Assembly: GCA_015258095.1 (NCBI GenBank)
Contig: JABZIV010000004.1
Location: forward strand, 9,235-73,234
Direction of reading: 5' to 3'
DNA length: 64,000 bases
DNA from: Lachnospiraceae bacterium
GTDB taxonomy: Bacteria > Bacillota > Clostridia > Lachnospirales > Lachnospiraceae
Under the pieces are notes generated by a model, which did no database searches, was not told the origin of the DNA, and was given only the letters and a program-made list of their open reading frames with translations. This document shows positions 24,820-33,253 of this stretch, piece after piece (position 1 is the first letter of the stretch; each line of letters begins with the position of its first letter). The position numbers and the translations under genes are program-made.

Positions 24820-26211
24820 ATGAGGTATAAAAGCAGGGAAAGTTCTTCCGGGAAGAACTTTTGTGAAAAGAAAAAAGAAACTGGAGTTTCTGGGTGGATG
24901 TCCGTTTTTCGTTCCGTTCGTGTTCTTACGTTTTTGTCTGCCGTGGTTTTCAGCGGAATCATGACTGCGATGACGGCTTATGCAATCGGACCCGGAGACA
25001 GTGTCGGGAAAAGTGAAACGGCAGCCGCTACCGTGGATGCCGACCATGCAGGATGGTATGGGTACACGAAAGAGGACGGTTCGGACCTGAAATACCTGGA
25101 GAAGGGAACGGAGGTCTCCCGTTATCAAAACGAATCCGGCGCGATTGACTGGGCGCAAGCCAAGAAGGACGGTCTGGATTTTGTTATGGTACGCCTTGCG
25201 TATGGAACGAAAGAGGATGCCTATTTTGATACCAATGTGAAGGGAGCGCAGAAAGCGGGAATTAAGGTCGGCGTCTATCTCTGCTCCACGGCTAAGAATA
25301 TGGACGACGCCATGGCGGAAGCGGATCTGACTTTAAGGAAGTTACAGCCCTACAGCTTGCAATATCCGGTGGCGTATGATTTGGAAGTGGCTTCCATGCT
25401 TTCCGACGGTCTTAGTAAGGATGATCTCACTGCGATGATCAATGCCTACTGTAAGAGAGTGCAGGATGCCGGATTTATCCCGATGGTCTATGCGAATCGC
25501 ACCTGGCTTACGAAACACATGAATCTTTCCAAGATATCGTATGACGTGTGGTTTGCCGCTTATCCGGAGAATCGGGTTTATGTACCGGTAGACGGAAGTC
25601 GGACGACGATATGGCAGTCCAGTGAAAAAGGCTTTGTCAAGGGCATTAAAGGACTGGTTACAACGGAATTTTCCTGGAAAGCCTATGGCGGAGGAAATCC
25701 CTCGGAGAAGAACGCCGGAAAGGTAAGCATCGCCGGAGACAGTACAAAGAGCACGACGGGAGGGAGCGGAAACAGCTCGAACGGAGCGGACGGCACGGTG
25801 ATTTCCACGGAAGGTCCCGGAAATGAGAAGGTCGTTCCGGAAAATGGCTGGGTGCAGGGAACACCCGGACAGTGGAAATATATGGAAAACGGTAAAGCGG
25901 TCACCGGTTGGAAGAAAGTCAAAAATGTCTGGTATTTTATGGACAACAACGCCCTCATGAAGACGGGGTGGATATATGATAATAACCGTTGGTACTTCTT
26001 GCAGGATTCCGGAGCCATGGCGACGAACTGGCAACTTGTCAACGGAAAATGGTACTGGTTAAATCAGGACGGTGCGATGCGGACCGGCTGGAAACAGATT
26101 AACAATGTATGGTATTATATGGAAGACTCGGGCGCGATGCTTTCGAACACAACGAGAAATATCAATGGGGTCGATTATCGATTTGATGCGAGCGGTGCTT
26201 GGTTACCATAG
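24820..26211 (+). CDS. Exported GH25 lysozyme with choline-binding-type wall repeats
   Basis: 463 residues. A basic N-terminus and signal segment (VLTFLSAVVFSGIMTAMTAY) precede a GH25 domain (about 85-285): EVSRYQNESGAIDWAQAKKD, FVMVRLAYGTKEDAYF and catalytic region YPVAYDLEVAS. The usual first DVS is EVS here. From about 345 follow at least five aromatic repeats of the WYYM/W-F-D-G-M type (GQWKYMENGKAVTGWKKV, NVWYFMDNNALMKTGW, RWYFLQDSGAMATNWQ, KWYWLNQDGAMRTGWK). The start at 24820 has only a distant AAGGGA; ATG at 24898 is an alternative. It should cleave glycan strands of the wall. Confidence 0.9.
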   Translation: MRYKSRESSSGKNFCEKKKETGVSGWMSVFRSVRVLTFLSAVVFSGIMTAMTAYAIGPGDSVGKSETAAATVDADHAGWYGYTKEDGSDLKYLEKGTEVSRYQNESGAIDWAQAKKDGLDFVMVRLAYGTKEDAYFDTNVKGAQKAGIKVGVYLCSTAKNMDDAMAEADLTLRKLQPYSLQYPVAYDLEVASMLSDGLSKDDLTAMINAYCKRVQDAGFIPMVYANRTWLTKHMNLSKISYDVWFAAYPENRVYVPVDGSRTTIWQSSEKGFVKGIKGLVTTEFSWKAYGGGNPSEKNAGKVSIAGDSTKSTTGGSGNSSNGADGTVISTEGPGNEKVVPENGWVQGTPGQWKYMENGKAVTGWKKVKNVWYFMDNNALMKTGWIYDNNRWYFLQDSGAMATNWQLVNGKWYWLNQDGAMRTGWKQINNVWYYMEDSGAMLSNTTRNINGVDYRFDASGAWLP

Positions 26212-26246
26212 GGAACAATCCATTTTTAAATGGAAGGAGAGTAGAA

Positions 26247-27560
26247 ATGAAGAAAAGGATCGTGCTTTTAACGGCACTTTTAGCAGGCGTTTTCGCCCTT
26301 CCCGCCTTTGCGGAGCAACTTGTAGGAAGGGTTCAGGTGGACATCAGTCCGAATGAGGACACGGAACTGGAGCCGGGAGCGACCTATTCCAAACCGAGTG
26401 CAGTTGCGATGGATAGCGGCTACACGGTCAGTGACTATTCTGTAGACGGAAAATACAATACACCGAAGAAACCCTATACGTATTCTATTACGGTCAGGGC
26501 GGACGAAGGACAGTTCTTTGATTCCTCAACCGTGGTAGAGGTTCGGGGTGCCTATGAAATGGCAGTGACGGAAAAGGGCAAAAATACGATTCGCATCAAG
26601 GCAAATGCGTATCCTTTCTACGTTTTACAGGAGCCGACGAATTTTCGCTCCGATGAGAACAGCTACTCCTGGGATAAAGTAAATTATGCAACAGGTTATG
26701 ATATCTTAGTCTTCTATAACACGAAAAACGGAGACGACAAGATTGCAAAGAAACACAGCAATACGCCGCGTTTTAATTTCAGTTCGTTTAACCGGAGCGG
26801 AAAGGAATTCGATCATATCGCCGTTCGTGCCGTGTACGACAAGAAGGACGATATGGCACAGTATTTCTCGGATTCTCTTTATGTGGATACGAGCGGAAGT
26901 GTAGAGGATCCGGATGGAGACAGCGGAGAGTATTATTTCAACCTGATTACCTTAAAAGCGACCGGACTTAGCAAAGGAAGCTTCAAAGAGTACAGTGCCA
27001 AGAAAAAGAAAAAGAGCAAGCAGGAAAGAAAAGACGACGGAAAGAAGAGAGCTTCCGAGAAATATAACGGAAACCAGAATAAGGACAATCCCGATGCAAA
27101 CGGACCGGGAGAGGTTGTTGCAGGCTGGAGACAGAACGGTTCCGACTGGTACTTTGAAAATGACGGTAAACTTGCTAAAGGATGGGCTCTGATTAAAGAC
27201 CACTGGTTCTATTTTGACGACGGAGGAAGGATGCTCACCGACTGGCAGAAGGTTGGGGAGGACTGGTACTATATGAATTCCGACGGGGTCATGCTTAGCG
27301 GCTGGCAGCTTGTGAACGGCAAGTGGTACTATTTTGACACGGAAGGTGCAGCAGGGAAGATGGCGAACGGCTGGAGACAGCTGAACGGGCAGTGGTATTT
27401 TCTGGATCAGACAAACGGCGACATGAAGACCGGCTGGCAGAATATTGACGGCAAGTGGTATTTCTTCAATTTGGAAGATGCCGGTTTCCCGCAGGGAGCG
27501 ATGGAGAAAAATACCGTGAAAGACGGTTATGTTATTGATGCAAATGGAGTTAGACAGTAG
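26247..27560 (+). CDS. Exported protein with choline-binding-type wall repeats
   Basis: 437 residues from the ATG with AAGGAGA upstream, 35 bases after the GH25 gene. Signal peptide KKRIVLLTALLAGVFALPAF then A-E-Q. Residues 25-260 look like two beta-sandwich domains with no motif I can name; the second (NFRSDENSYSWDKVNYATGY) resembles a fibronectin III-like fold. A lysine-rich linker (KKKKKSKQERKDDGKKR) leads to about six wall-binding repeats (DWYFENDGKLAKGW, HWFYFDDGGRMLTDW, DWYYMNSDGVMLSGW, KWYYFDTEGAAGK, QWYFLDQTNGDMKTGW, KWYFFNLEDAG). No catalytic domain is seen, so it is probably an adhesin or structural wall protein. Confidence 0.85.
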   Translation: MKKRIVLLTALLAGVFALPAFAEQLVGRVQVDISPNEDTELEPGATYSKPSAVAMDSGYTVSDYSVDGKYNTPKKPYTYSITVRADEGQFFDSSTVVEVRGAYEMAVTEKGKNTIRIKANAYPFYVLQEPTNFRSDENSYSWDKVNYATGYDILVFYNTKNGDDKIAKKHSNTPRFNFSSFNRSGKEFDHIAVRAVYDKKDDMAQYFSDSLYVDTSGSVEDPDGDSGEYYFNLITLKATGLSKGSFKEYSAKKKKKSKQERKDDGKKRASEKYNGNQNKDNPDANGPGEVVAGWRQNGSDWYFENDGKLAKGWALIKDHWFYFDDGGRMLTDWQKVGEDWYYMNSDGVMLSGWQLVNGKWYYFDTEGAAGKMANGWRQLNGQWYFLDQTNGDMKTGWQNIDGKWYFFNLEDAGFPQGAMEKNTVKDGYVIDANGVRQ

Positions 27561-27611
27561 CCGGAAAATAAGATAGATTCGGCGGAAAAAGAGCAAGGAG
27601 CAGAAAGAATT

Positions 27612-28661
27612 ATGGGAAAGAGATTCAGAGGGTTCACGGTTATTCTCGGGATGAGCATTTTGCTTAGCATGCCGGTCTTCGCGGAGGAAAGCAGCGGAGC
27701 AGTCTATGGCAATGCCAATACGGCGGCAAGTCTCACAGAAGACAAGACCAGTAGCGGAAATGCACCAATCTATGTCAGAAACGGAGACAGTACGCCGACG
27801 TATACGGATTCCACAATCGGTCTTGGCGGTGCGAAGATTACCATGCTGAAAGGCAATGAGAGCGGACAGCAGATCAGTATCGTCATCGAGACAAATGACG
27901 GACAGCTGATTGTTGTGGATGGCGGCTTAAAAACCAATGCGCCTTATCTTTGTAAATACATCAAGGCAAAAGGAGGCAAGGTCGCAGCCTGGCTCCTCAC
28001 GCATCCGCATGTGGACCATGTCGGTGCCCTGGCTGTGATTCTGGAGCAGCAGAAGGTAGCGGGACATCCGGATTATTACAATATTGACCCGGGGCAGATC
28101 TATTATAGTTTCGCACCCTATTCCTATTATGAGCAGTATGAGCAGAAATATAGACTTCCGGTTATTTCCGAAATTATGGAAGACCTTTCTCAGTATCCGG
28201 CAGAGAAGAAACATGAGAATTCTCCGCGAGGTACTACATTTTCCTATGGAAATGTCAGTGTGGAAATCTTGAATACTGCGTATTCCATTCCGATTGATAC
28301 CGGAAATAACAGTTCCATCTGCTACCGTATCACCATCAACGGAAAAACGCTTCTCATCACGGGAGACCTGCCTTATGAAGCGGCCGGGAAGCTTCTGGAA
28401 GAACTTCCGCCGGAGAAACTGAAGGCGGATATTGTACAGATGGCGCATCACGGACAGCATGGAGGAAGCTTTGCTTTCTATAGCGCTGTGCAGCCGAAGT
28501 ATGCACTCTGGCCCAGTTCTAAAGAACTTTGGGATCATAGGAAGGACAGTTTTACGGAAGATCAGCAGGTCTATACGGTAGCCTTGACAAAATACTGGAC
28601 CAATAAGCTCGGTGTAGAGAAGAATTTTGTGATGGCGGATGGAAACTGGGTACTCGAGTAA
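27612..28661 (+). CDS. Exported metallo-beta-lactamase-fold hydrolase
   Basis: 349 residues with signal peptide (FTVILGMSILLSMPVFA) and an MBL-fold domain from about 75: IVVDGGLKTN, the metal motif LLTHPHVDHVGAL (HxHxDH), TGNNSSICYRI, LLITGDLPYEAAG and MAHHGQHGGS. The ligands for a two-metal site are all present. It follows the two wall-repeat proteins at 51 bases and lacks repeats itself. Pneumococcal Pce, a phosphorylcholine esterase, is an MBL domain joined to such repeats, so an enzyme acting on wall or teichoic substituents is possible; a DNA-uptake or phosphodiesterase role is equally open. Confidence 0.8.
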   Translation: MGKRFRGFTVILGMSILLSMPVFAEESSGAVYGNANTAASLTEDKTSSGNAPIYVRNGDSTPTYTDSTIGLGGAKITMLKGNESGQQISIVIETNDGQLIVVDGGLKTNAPYLCKYIKAKGGKVAAWLLTHPHVDHVGALAVILEQQKVAGHPDYYNIDPGQIYYSFAPYSYYEQYEQKYRLPVISEIMEDLSQYPAEKKHENSPRGTTFSYGNVSVEILNTAYSIPIDTGNNSSICYRITINGKTLLITGDLPYEAAGKLLEELPPEKLKADIVQMAHHGQHGGSFAFYSAVQPKYALWPSSKELWDHRKDSFTEDQQVYTVALTKYWTNKLGVEKNFVMADGNWVLE

Positions 28662-28674
28662 TTGTCGTTTTTCG

Positions 28675-28703
28675 TTGCATTTTCAGAAAAAGACCGATAT
28701 ACT
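28675..28703 (+). promoter_or_regulatory. Promoter of the small membrane protein gene
   Basis: TTGCAT (28675-28680), a 17-base spacer and TATACT (28698-28703), 63 bases before the gene start. Confidence 0.65.
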
Positions 28704-28765
28704 GGTGCAAAACCGAAGTGAAAAATGAGATGAGGGTTTTCATAAGGATTTGAAAGGAAGAAAGT

Positions 28766-29038
28766 ATGGATCAGTGGTCAATAGAAAGCTTAAAGGACAG
28801 AGCAAGGAAATTTGCCGATGACGCAAGAAATTTAAGCGCCGATTTTCAGTATGCATTGCGTCGTAGAGAGAAACCGGAGGAGGATGACGTGAAGAAGAAA
28901 GCGTTGACGGTTCTTGCCATCGTTGCAGCAGTTGTTGCATTTTGCGGTTTAGCCTATGGTGTGTTCCGACTTCTGTCTCCGGATTATCTGGACGAGTATG
29001 ATGATTACGATGAGGATGCCGAGGATTCGGAAGAGTAA
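28766..29038 (+). CDS. Small single-pass membrane protein of unknown function
   Basis: 90 residues with AAAGGAAG upstream. A charged N-terminal half with a predicted amphipathic helix (ESLKDRARKFADDARNLSAD) is followed by one membrane segment (KALTVLAIVAAVVAFCGLAY) and a very acidic C-terminus. Own promoter and own terminator make it a monocistronic unit. I recognise no family; similar small proteins occur in Lachnospiraceae, but no function is known to me. Confidence 0.75.
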   Translation: MDQWSIESLKDRARKFADDARNLSADFQYALRRREKPEEDDVKKKALTVLAIVAAVVAFCGLAYGVFRLLSPDYLDEYDDYDEDAEDSEE

Positions 29039-29060
29039 GATAAATCGATATCAGGGAGAG

Positions 29061-29086
29061 GGAGGCAGGCTTGCCTCCTTTTCTTT
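29061..29086 (+). terminator. Rho-independent terminator
   Basis: GGAGGCA pairs perfectly with TGCCTCC around GGCT, followed by TTTTCTTT, 22 bases after the stop of the small membrane protein gene. Confidence 0.85.
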
Positions 29087-29094
29087 ATGCATAA

Positions 29095-29131
29095 CGAGTA
29101 TCGTGCAGAAAGCGTGCGATATCTCGTTTTG
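29095..29131. repeat. Dispersed hairpin repeat, copy 1
   Basis: A hairpin with outer arms AACGAG/CTCGTT and an inner GTGCAGAAAGCGTGCGA core. Related elements lie at 37533-37566 and 46532-46567; shared features are a small loop with GAA flanked by short GC arms, then GAY-rTCTyGTT. Confidence 0.45.
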
Positions 29132-29184
29132 TATTCCTTTCGTAAAATTTCGTACTATTTATCGATCAGGAATAGACTTTATTG

Positions 29185-29261
29185 AGCAGAAGAGTGGGCT
29201 TTTTTAAGCAGAAGAGTGGGCTTTTTTAAGCAGGAGAATGGTTTTTTTAGCAGGAGAAGGT
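29185..29261 (+). repeat. Tandem 22-base repeats before the methyltransferase gene
   Basis: AGCAGAAGAGTGGGC plus a T run occurs twice exactly (29185-29206, 29207-29228), then as two diverged copies; the last, AGCAGGAGAAGGT, supplies the ribosome site of the next gene. Confidence 0.8.
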
Positions 29262-30557
29262 ATGGATTGGTGTAAGAATCAGGAACGCTGTGGTGGTTGC
29301 TTTTATCAGGAGATTCCGTATGAAGAGGAACTGGATAAAAAGAAAGAGGAGATACAGCAGCTCTTTTCTCCCGTTATCAGGGGAGACTATCTTTTTGAGG
29401 GAATTCTTTCGTCCCCAAAGAAAGAAGCATACCGGAACAAAATGGAATTTTCTTTCGGTGACCAGGAGAAGGATGGACCGCTCTGCCTGGGACTGCATCA
29501 GAAAAGAAGCTTTTTTAATATTCTGAATACCGAGGATTGCCGCTTACCGGATGCCGATATGGGAAAGATTCTTCTTGTTACGAGAGAATTTTTTTCGGAG
29601 AGAGGGATTCCTTATTTTTATAAGAAGAGACATGAAGGCTATCTCCGCCACTTATTGATTCGAAGAGCGGAAAAGACCGGAGAGATTCTGGTCTCTTTGA
29701 TTCATGCCGGTTGGAACGGGACTTCCGCTCCCTTACGGAATGAGGGGGAAGAGAAGCTTCTTTCGGACTGGTGTAGTGCCCTCCTGAAACTGGAGAAGGA
29801 AGGGGAGATTCGCGGACGGTTTGCAGGCATCTTACATACGAGAAATGACAGTCTTGCCGATGCGGTCATTAACCAGGGGACAGAAATTCTTTTCGGAAAA
29901 GACTGTTTTTATGAAGAACTTCTGGGTCTTCGCTTTAAAATTACCCCTTTTTCTTTCTTCCAGACGAATACGCTTGGCGCGGAGAAGCTCTATAGTAAGA
30001 TTCGGGAATATGCGGATTTATCGGACAGCGCAGCGGAAAAGCCGCTAATTTTTGACTTATACTCCGGAACGGGAACGATTACGCAGCTGATGAGCAGGGT
30101 TGCAAGGAAAGCCTACGGGGTGGAAATCATCGAGGAGGCAGTCGAATCCGCGAAGGAAAATGCGAAAGACAACGGCATTACAAACTGCCATTTTATCGCC
30201 GGTGATGTCCTTAAGGTTTTGGAAGAGAGTGCAAAGCGGGAGGACGCGAAAGAGGAAAAGCTGCAAAAAGAGGATCAGCATGGAGAGGAGAACTTGGAAA
30301 CGAACGTTCTTCCGCATCCGGATTTTATTATTGTGGATCCTCCGAGAGACGGCATGCATAAAAAAGCGCTGGAGCTCATCATCCGCTACGGCGTGAAGAG
30401 ACTTATTTATGTGGCGTGTAAGCCGAAGAGTTTAGCAAGGGATTTGGAAGCGTTGCAAAATGCAGGATACCGAGTAAAGAAGCTCTGTGCCGTGGATATG
30501 TTCCCGAGAACCAACAATTGCGAGGTGGTGGCGTTGCTGGAGAAGGAGGAATCGTAG
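29262..30557 (+). CDS. RlmD-type 23S rRNA (uracil-5-)-methyltransferase family protein
   Basis: 431 residues from the ATG with AGGAGAAGG upstream. An N-terminal 4Fe-4S motif C-x5-C-x2-C (WCKNQERCGGC) and a later cysteine (EDCRLPD) replace the TRAM domain found in long members. The C-terminal SAM domain has IFDLYSGTGTITQLMS, FIIVDPPRDGMH and the catalytic cysteine in YVACKPKSLARDL (normally SCNP). The enzyme makes 5-methyluridine in rRNA or tRNA; which site is not decidable. An acidic insertion (EESAKREDAKEEKLQKEDQH) interrupts the SAM domain. Confidence 0.85.
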   Translation: MDWCKNQERCGGCFYQEIPYEEELDKKKEEIQQLFSPVIRGDYLFEGILSSPKKEAYRNKMEFSFGDQEKDGPLCLGLHQKRSFFNILNTEDCRLPDADMGKILLVTREFFSERGIPYFYKKRHEGYLRHLLIRRAEKTGEILVSLIHAGWNGTSAPLRNEGEEKLLSDWCSALLKLEKEGEIRGRFAGILHTRNDSLADAVINQGTEILFGKDCFYEELLGLRFKITPFSFFQTNTLGAEKLYSKIREYADLSDSAAEKPLIFDLYSGTGTITQLMSRVARKAYGVEIIEEAVESAKENAKDNGITNCHFIAGDVLKVLEESAKREDAKEEKLQKEDQHGEENLETNVLPHPDFIIVDPPRDGMHKKALELIIRYGVKRLIYVACKPKSLARDLEALQNAGYRVKKLCAVDMFPRTNNCEVVALLEKEES

Positions 30558-30571
30558 AAATCAAGTAATCA

Positions 30572-30690
30572 TAAAAATGCAGCAATACGCAAAAATTTTA
30601 CGAGTATAATTGATTTGATCCTTGAACAGGAGTACAATTAACTCGTTATAAAAATGCGTATTGCTGCAAAAATTTTACAAATATAGAGGC
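30572..30690. repeat. Inverted repeat in front of the AAA ATPase gene
   Basis: GCAGCAATACGCA (about 30581) and its exact reverse complement TGCGTATTGCTGC (about 30655) flank about 60 bases; matching blocks ACGAGT/ACTCGT and TAATTG/CAATTA lie inside. Both arms are followed on the same strand by AAAAATTTTAC, so the 12-base core appears inverted between two direct flanks. It may mark the boundary of an inserted gene. Confidence 0.65.
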
Positions 30691-30695
30691 GCGAG

Positions 30696-31997
30696 ATGAT
30701 TATTGAACGTAAGATTTACCTGGATAAACTTATATCTAAACGAGAAAATGGTCTTATCAAAGTTATTACAGGTATCCGTCGATGCGGAAAATCCTTCTTG
30801 TTGTTTGAACTTTATCATGAGTACTTGGTATCTACCGGGGTGTCGGAAGATAATATAGTGGAGCTGGTATTGGATGAAATTAGTTATGCAAAATATAGAA
30901 ATCCAATGGAACTTGATCAATATATTCGAGCTGCTGTTTCTGATAAAAAGCAGAAGTACTATGTGTTCATCGATGAGATTCAAAAGGTGTCAGAGATTCA
31001 GAATCCGTATGTAGATGACAAAGAGGCTAAAATCGGATTTGTTGATGTGCTTTTAGGACTCATGAAGCTGAAAAATGTGGATTTATATGTAACAGGTAGC
31101 AATTCAAAGATGTTGTCTTCAGATATCTTAACTGAGTTTAGAGGACGTGGAGATGAGATTCGTATGAATCCCCTTACTTTTGCAGAGTTCTATTCTGCAT
31201 ACGAAGGGGATAAGAGAAATGCGTGGAGAGAATACTATACCTATGGGGGAATGCCATTTGTATTGTCTTTAAAGACGCATGAAGAAAGAAGTAAGTATCT
31301 AAAGGATCTATTTTCAAAGACCTATATTTCTGATGTGCTGGAGCATAATAAGATTGAAAATAATCAGGATGTTTTGGAGGAATTATTAAATATTGTGTCA
31401 TCTGCCATTGGATCGCTTACGAATCCAAACAAGTTGTGCAATACATTCCGGTCCATGCGACAAGTACGAGTCGCACCTGCGACCATCAGTAAATATCTTG
31501 ATTACTTTATTGATGCGTTCCTTTTAAATAAGGCATATCGCTATGATATTAAAGGGAAGAAGTATATCGGCACTCCACAGAAGTATTATTTCAGTGATGT
31601 TGGATTAAGAAATGCCAGACTGAATTTTAGACAACAGGAAGAAAACCACATCATGGAAAATGTGATTTATAATGAGCTATTTGCCAGGGACTTTGATATT
31701 GATGTTGGTGTTGTGGAATACAACTATCGAGACGAAGATAAAAAATCAAGAAGAGTTCAGTTAGAAGTTGATTTCGTAGCGAATAAAGGAAGTAAGCGAT
31801 ACTATGTGCAATCAGCACTTAGTGTTGAGGATGAATCTAAGAGACTACAAGAAATCAATTCGCTTGTTCGAGTATCAGATTCGTTCAAAAAGATTGTTGT
31901 CGTAAGAGACAATATTATGCCTTGGCATGACGAAAATGGAATTCTGTATATTGGAATAGAAGATTTCTTATTAGATCCGGAATCGTTAGAAAAATAA
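30696..31997 (+). CDS. AAA ATPase with DUF4143 domain
   Basis: 433 residues. N-terminal AAA domain: Walker A GIRRCGKSFLLFEL, Walker B YYVFIDEIQKV, sensor VTGSNSKML, and the LTFAEF and GGMPFVL motifs of the AAA_14 type. The C-terminal DUF4143 part has a nuclease-like strand set LEVDFVANKGSKRYYVQSA with a possible D...Q-x-A core, so catalysis by it is doubtful. The gene is visibly richer in A and T than its neighbours and is preceded by an inverted repeat rather than a good ribosome site, both signs of transfer. Role in the family is unknown; mobile-gene or defence links have been suggested. Confidence 0.88.
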   Translation: MIIERKIYLDKLISKRENGLIKVITGIRRCGKSFLLFELYHEYLVSTGVSEDNIVELVLDEISYAKYRNPMELDQYIRAAVSDKKQKYYVFIDEIQKVSEIQNPYVDDKEAKIGFVDVLLGLMKLKNVDLYVTGSNSKMLSSDILTEFRGRGDEIRMNPLTFAEFYSAYEGDKRNAWREYYTYGGMPFVLSLKTHEERSKYLKDLFSKTYISDVLEHNKIENNQDVLEELLNIVSSAIGSLTNPNKLCNTFRSMRQVRVAPATISKYLDYFIDAFLLNKAYRYDIKGKKYIGTPQKYYFSDVGLRNARLNFRQQEENHIMENVIYNELFARDFDIDVGVVEYNYRDEDKKSRRVQLEVDFVANKGSKRYYVQSALSVEDESKRLQEINSLVRVSDSFKKIVVVRDNIMPWHDENGILYIGIEDFLLDPESLEK

Positions 31998-32019
31998 GAA
32001 AATAAAAGGGAAGACGCTG

Positions 32020-32133
32020 ATGGAGGAAGAGATGCGGAAGTATACGCTCGAGGACATTCATTCGGGGCTAGCTTCCGATGATCGGGCTTGTTACGCTGCT
32101 CTTGTTTCACTGAGATCATTTGATTCAAGATAA
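32020..32133 (+). pseudogene. Short fragment between two foreign genes
   Basis: A 37-codon frame (MEEEMRKYTLEDIHSGLAS at its start) with no ribosome site. It may be the 5' remnant of a gene lost when the neighbouring GC-rich segment was inserted. No family recognised. Confidence 0.3.
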
Positions 32134-32173
32134 TACTACCGGGGCGTATCCCGGAGAGAAGGGGAGGAAACAC

Positions 32174-33094
32174 ATGTTAAAGTATTTGATCATCGGCGCG
32201 GGCGGGGTCGGCGGCACACTCGGCGCCTATCTGCTTCGCGCGGGACTTTCGGTGAGTTTTCTGGCACACGGCAAGACCCTGGAGGCACTTAAAAAGAAGG
32301 GACTCGCGCTGGTAAAGGACAGCGGTGAGGAGACTTTTTCGCCGGTCGCTGCGTTTGATGAGACAAGTTACAGCGAGACGCCGGATGTCATTTTCCTCGC
32401 GCTGAAGTCCTATTCGATTGACAGTGTCCTGCCGTTTCTTGAGCGCGTCGCCACGGAGCACACGGTCATCATCCCGCTCTGCAATGTCTTCGGGACGGGA
32501 GAGAAGGTACAGAAAAAGTTGGAGAAGCCGCTGGTCACGGACGGCTGTATTTATGTGATGGGCAATGTCGAGGAAGCGGGCAGAATCCGTCAGCTCGGCA
32601 GCTTAATGCGCGTGGTTTACGGCGTCCGGAAACCGGAGGAGGCGCGCCCTGTCCTCGAGGAAGTGAAGGCGGATCTCACGCGGGCGGGTGTCGAAGCGGT
32701 GCTGAGTGACAACATCCGCCGCGACTGCATGAAGAAATTTGCCTACCTCTCGCCGCACGGTGCGGTCGGCACTTACTTCTATATCACGGCGGCGCATTTG
32801 CAGCGCGAGGGCGAGTACCGGAACTTTTATCGCGGCCTGGTACGCGAAGTGCTCGCGATTGCGGAGAAAATGGGCATCGCCATGGACGGCTACAGTGAGG
32901 CGGACAGCCTGAAGGTGGTGGACGGACTTGCGCCCGAGATGACCACCTCGTTTCAGAAGGATGTCGCGGACATGAGAAAGTCCGAGGTCGACGGGCTTAT
33001 TTATGAAGTGCAGCGCCTCGGGAAGCGCTACGGAATCGAGACGCCCTATTACGATACGGTGATTGAGTCCCTGCAGTCGCGCGGCGTGGAGTGA
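32174..33094 (+). CDS. Ketopantoate reductase-like (ApbA/PanE family) protein
   Basis: 306 residues from the ATG with GGGGAGGA upstream. Rossmann motif IIGAGGVGGTLGAYLLRAG, then LALKSYSIDSVLPFL and the C-terminal catalytic region RRDCMKKFAYLSPHGAVGT with the lysine typical of the family. Family members reduce 2-dehydropantoate with NADPH; sub-branches act on other substrates and no panB or panC is nearby, so pantothenate synthesis is not assured. Base composition is clearly more GC-rich than the window and codon choice prefers C/G endings, suggesting acquisition from a higher-GC donor. Confidence 0.85.
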   Translation: MLKYLIIGAGGVGGTLGAYLLRAGLSVSFLAHGKTLEALKKKGLALVKDSGEETFSPVAAFDETSYSETPDVIFLALKSYSIDSVLPFLERVATEHTVIIPLCNVFGTGEKVQKKLEKPLVTDGCIYVMGNVEEAGRIRQLGSLMRVVYGVRKPEEARPVLEEVKADLTRAGVEAVLSDNIRRDCMKKFAYLSPHGAVGTYFYITAAHLQREGEYRNFYRGLVREVLAIAEKMGIAMDGYSEADSLKVVDGLAPEMTTSFQKDVADMRKSEVDGLIYEVQRLGKRYGIETPYYDTVIESLQSRGVE

Positions 33095-33097
33095 GCC

Positions 33098-33253
33098 ATG
33101 GGAAACTGGGAAAAGCAGGGCAGTGCCTGGCAGTACCGTGAGAGCGGCGTGCTGAGCATCGGCTGGACCTTGATTGACGGCAAGTGGTACTACTTCGGCA
33201 GTGAGATTTATTCGAGATCTCGAATAAGTCTCATACACGCAGAAAATTTGTAG
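33098..33253 (+). pseudogene. Fragment of a choline-binding-type wall-repeat gene
   Basis: A 51-codon frame begins with one complete aromatic repeat (SAWQYRESGVLSIGWTLIDG then KWYYFGSE) of the type in the wall proteins at 24.8-27.6 kb, but has no signal peptide, no ribosome site and breaks off at a palindrome. It is GC-rich like the gene before it. Confidence 0.65.
33203..33232. repeat. 30-base near-perfect palindrome
   Basis: Arms GAGATTTATTCGAGA and TCTCGAATAAGTCTC match at 14 of 15 positions around AGATCT. It lies exactly where homology of the wall-repeat fragment ends, so it looks like a recombination junction or the end of an inserted segment. Confidence 0.75.
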
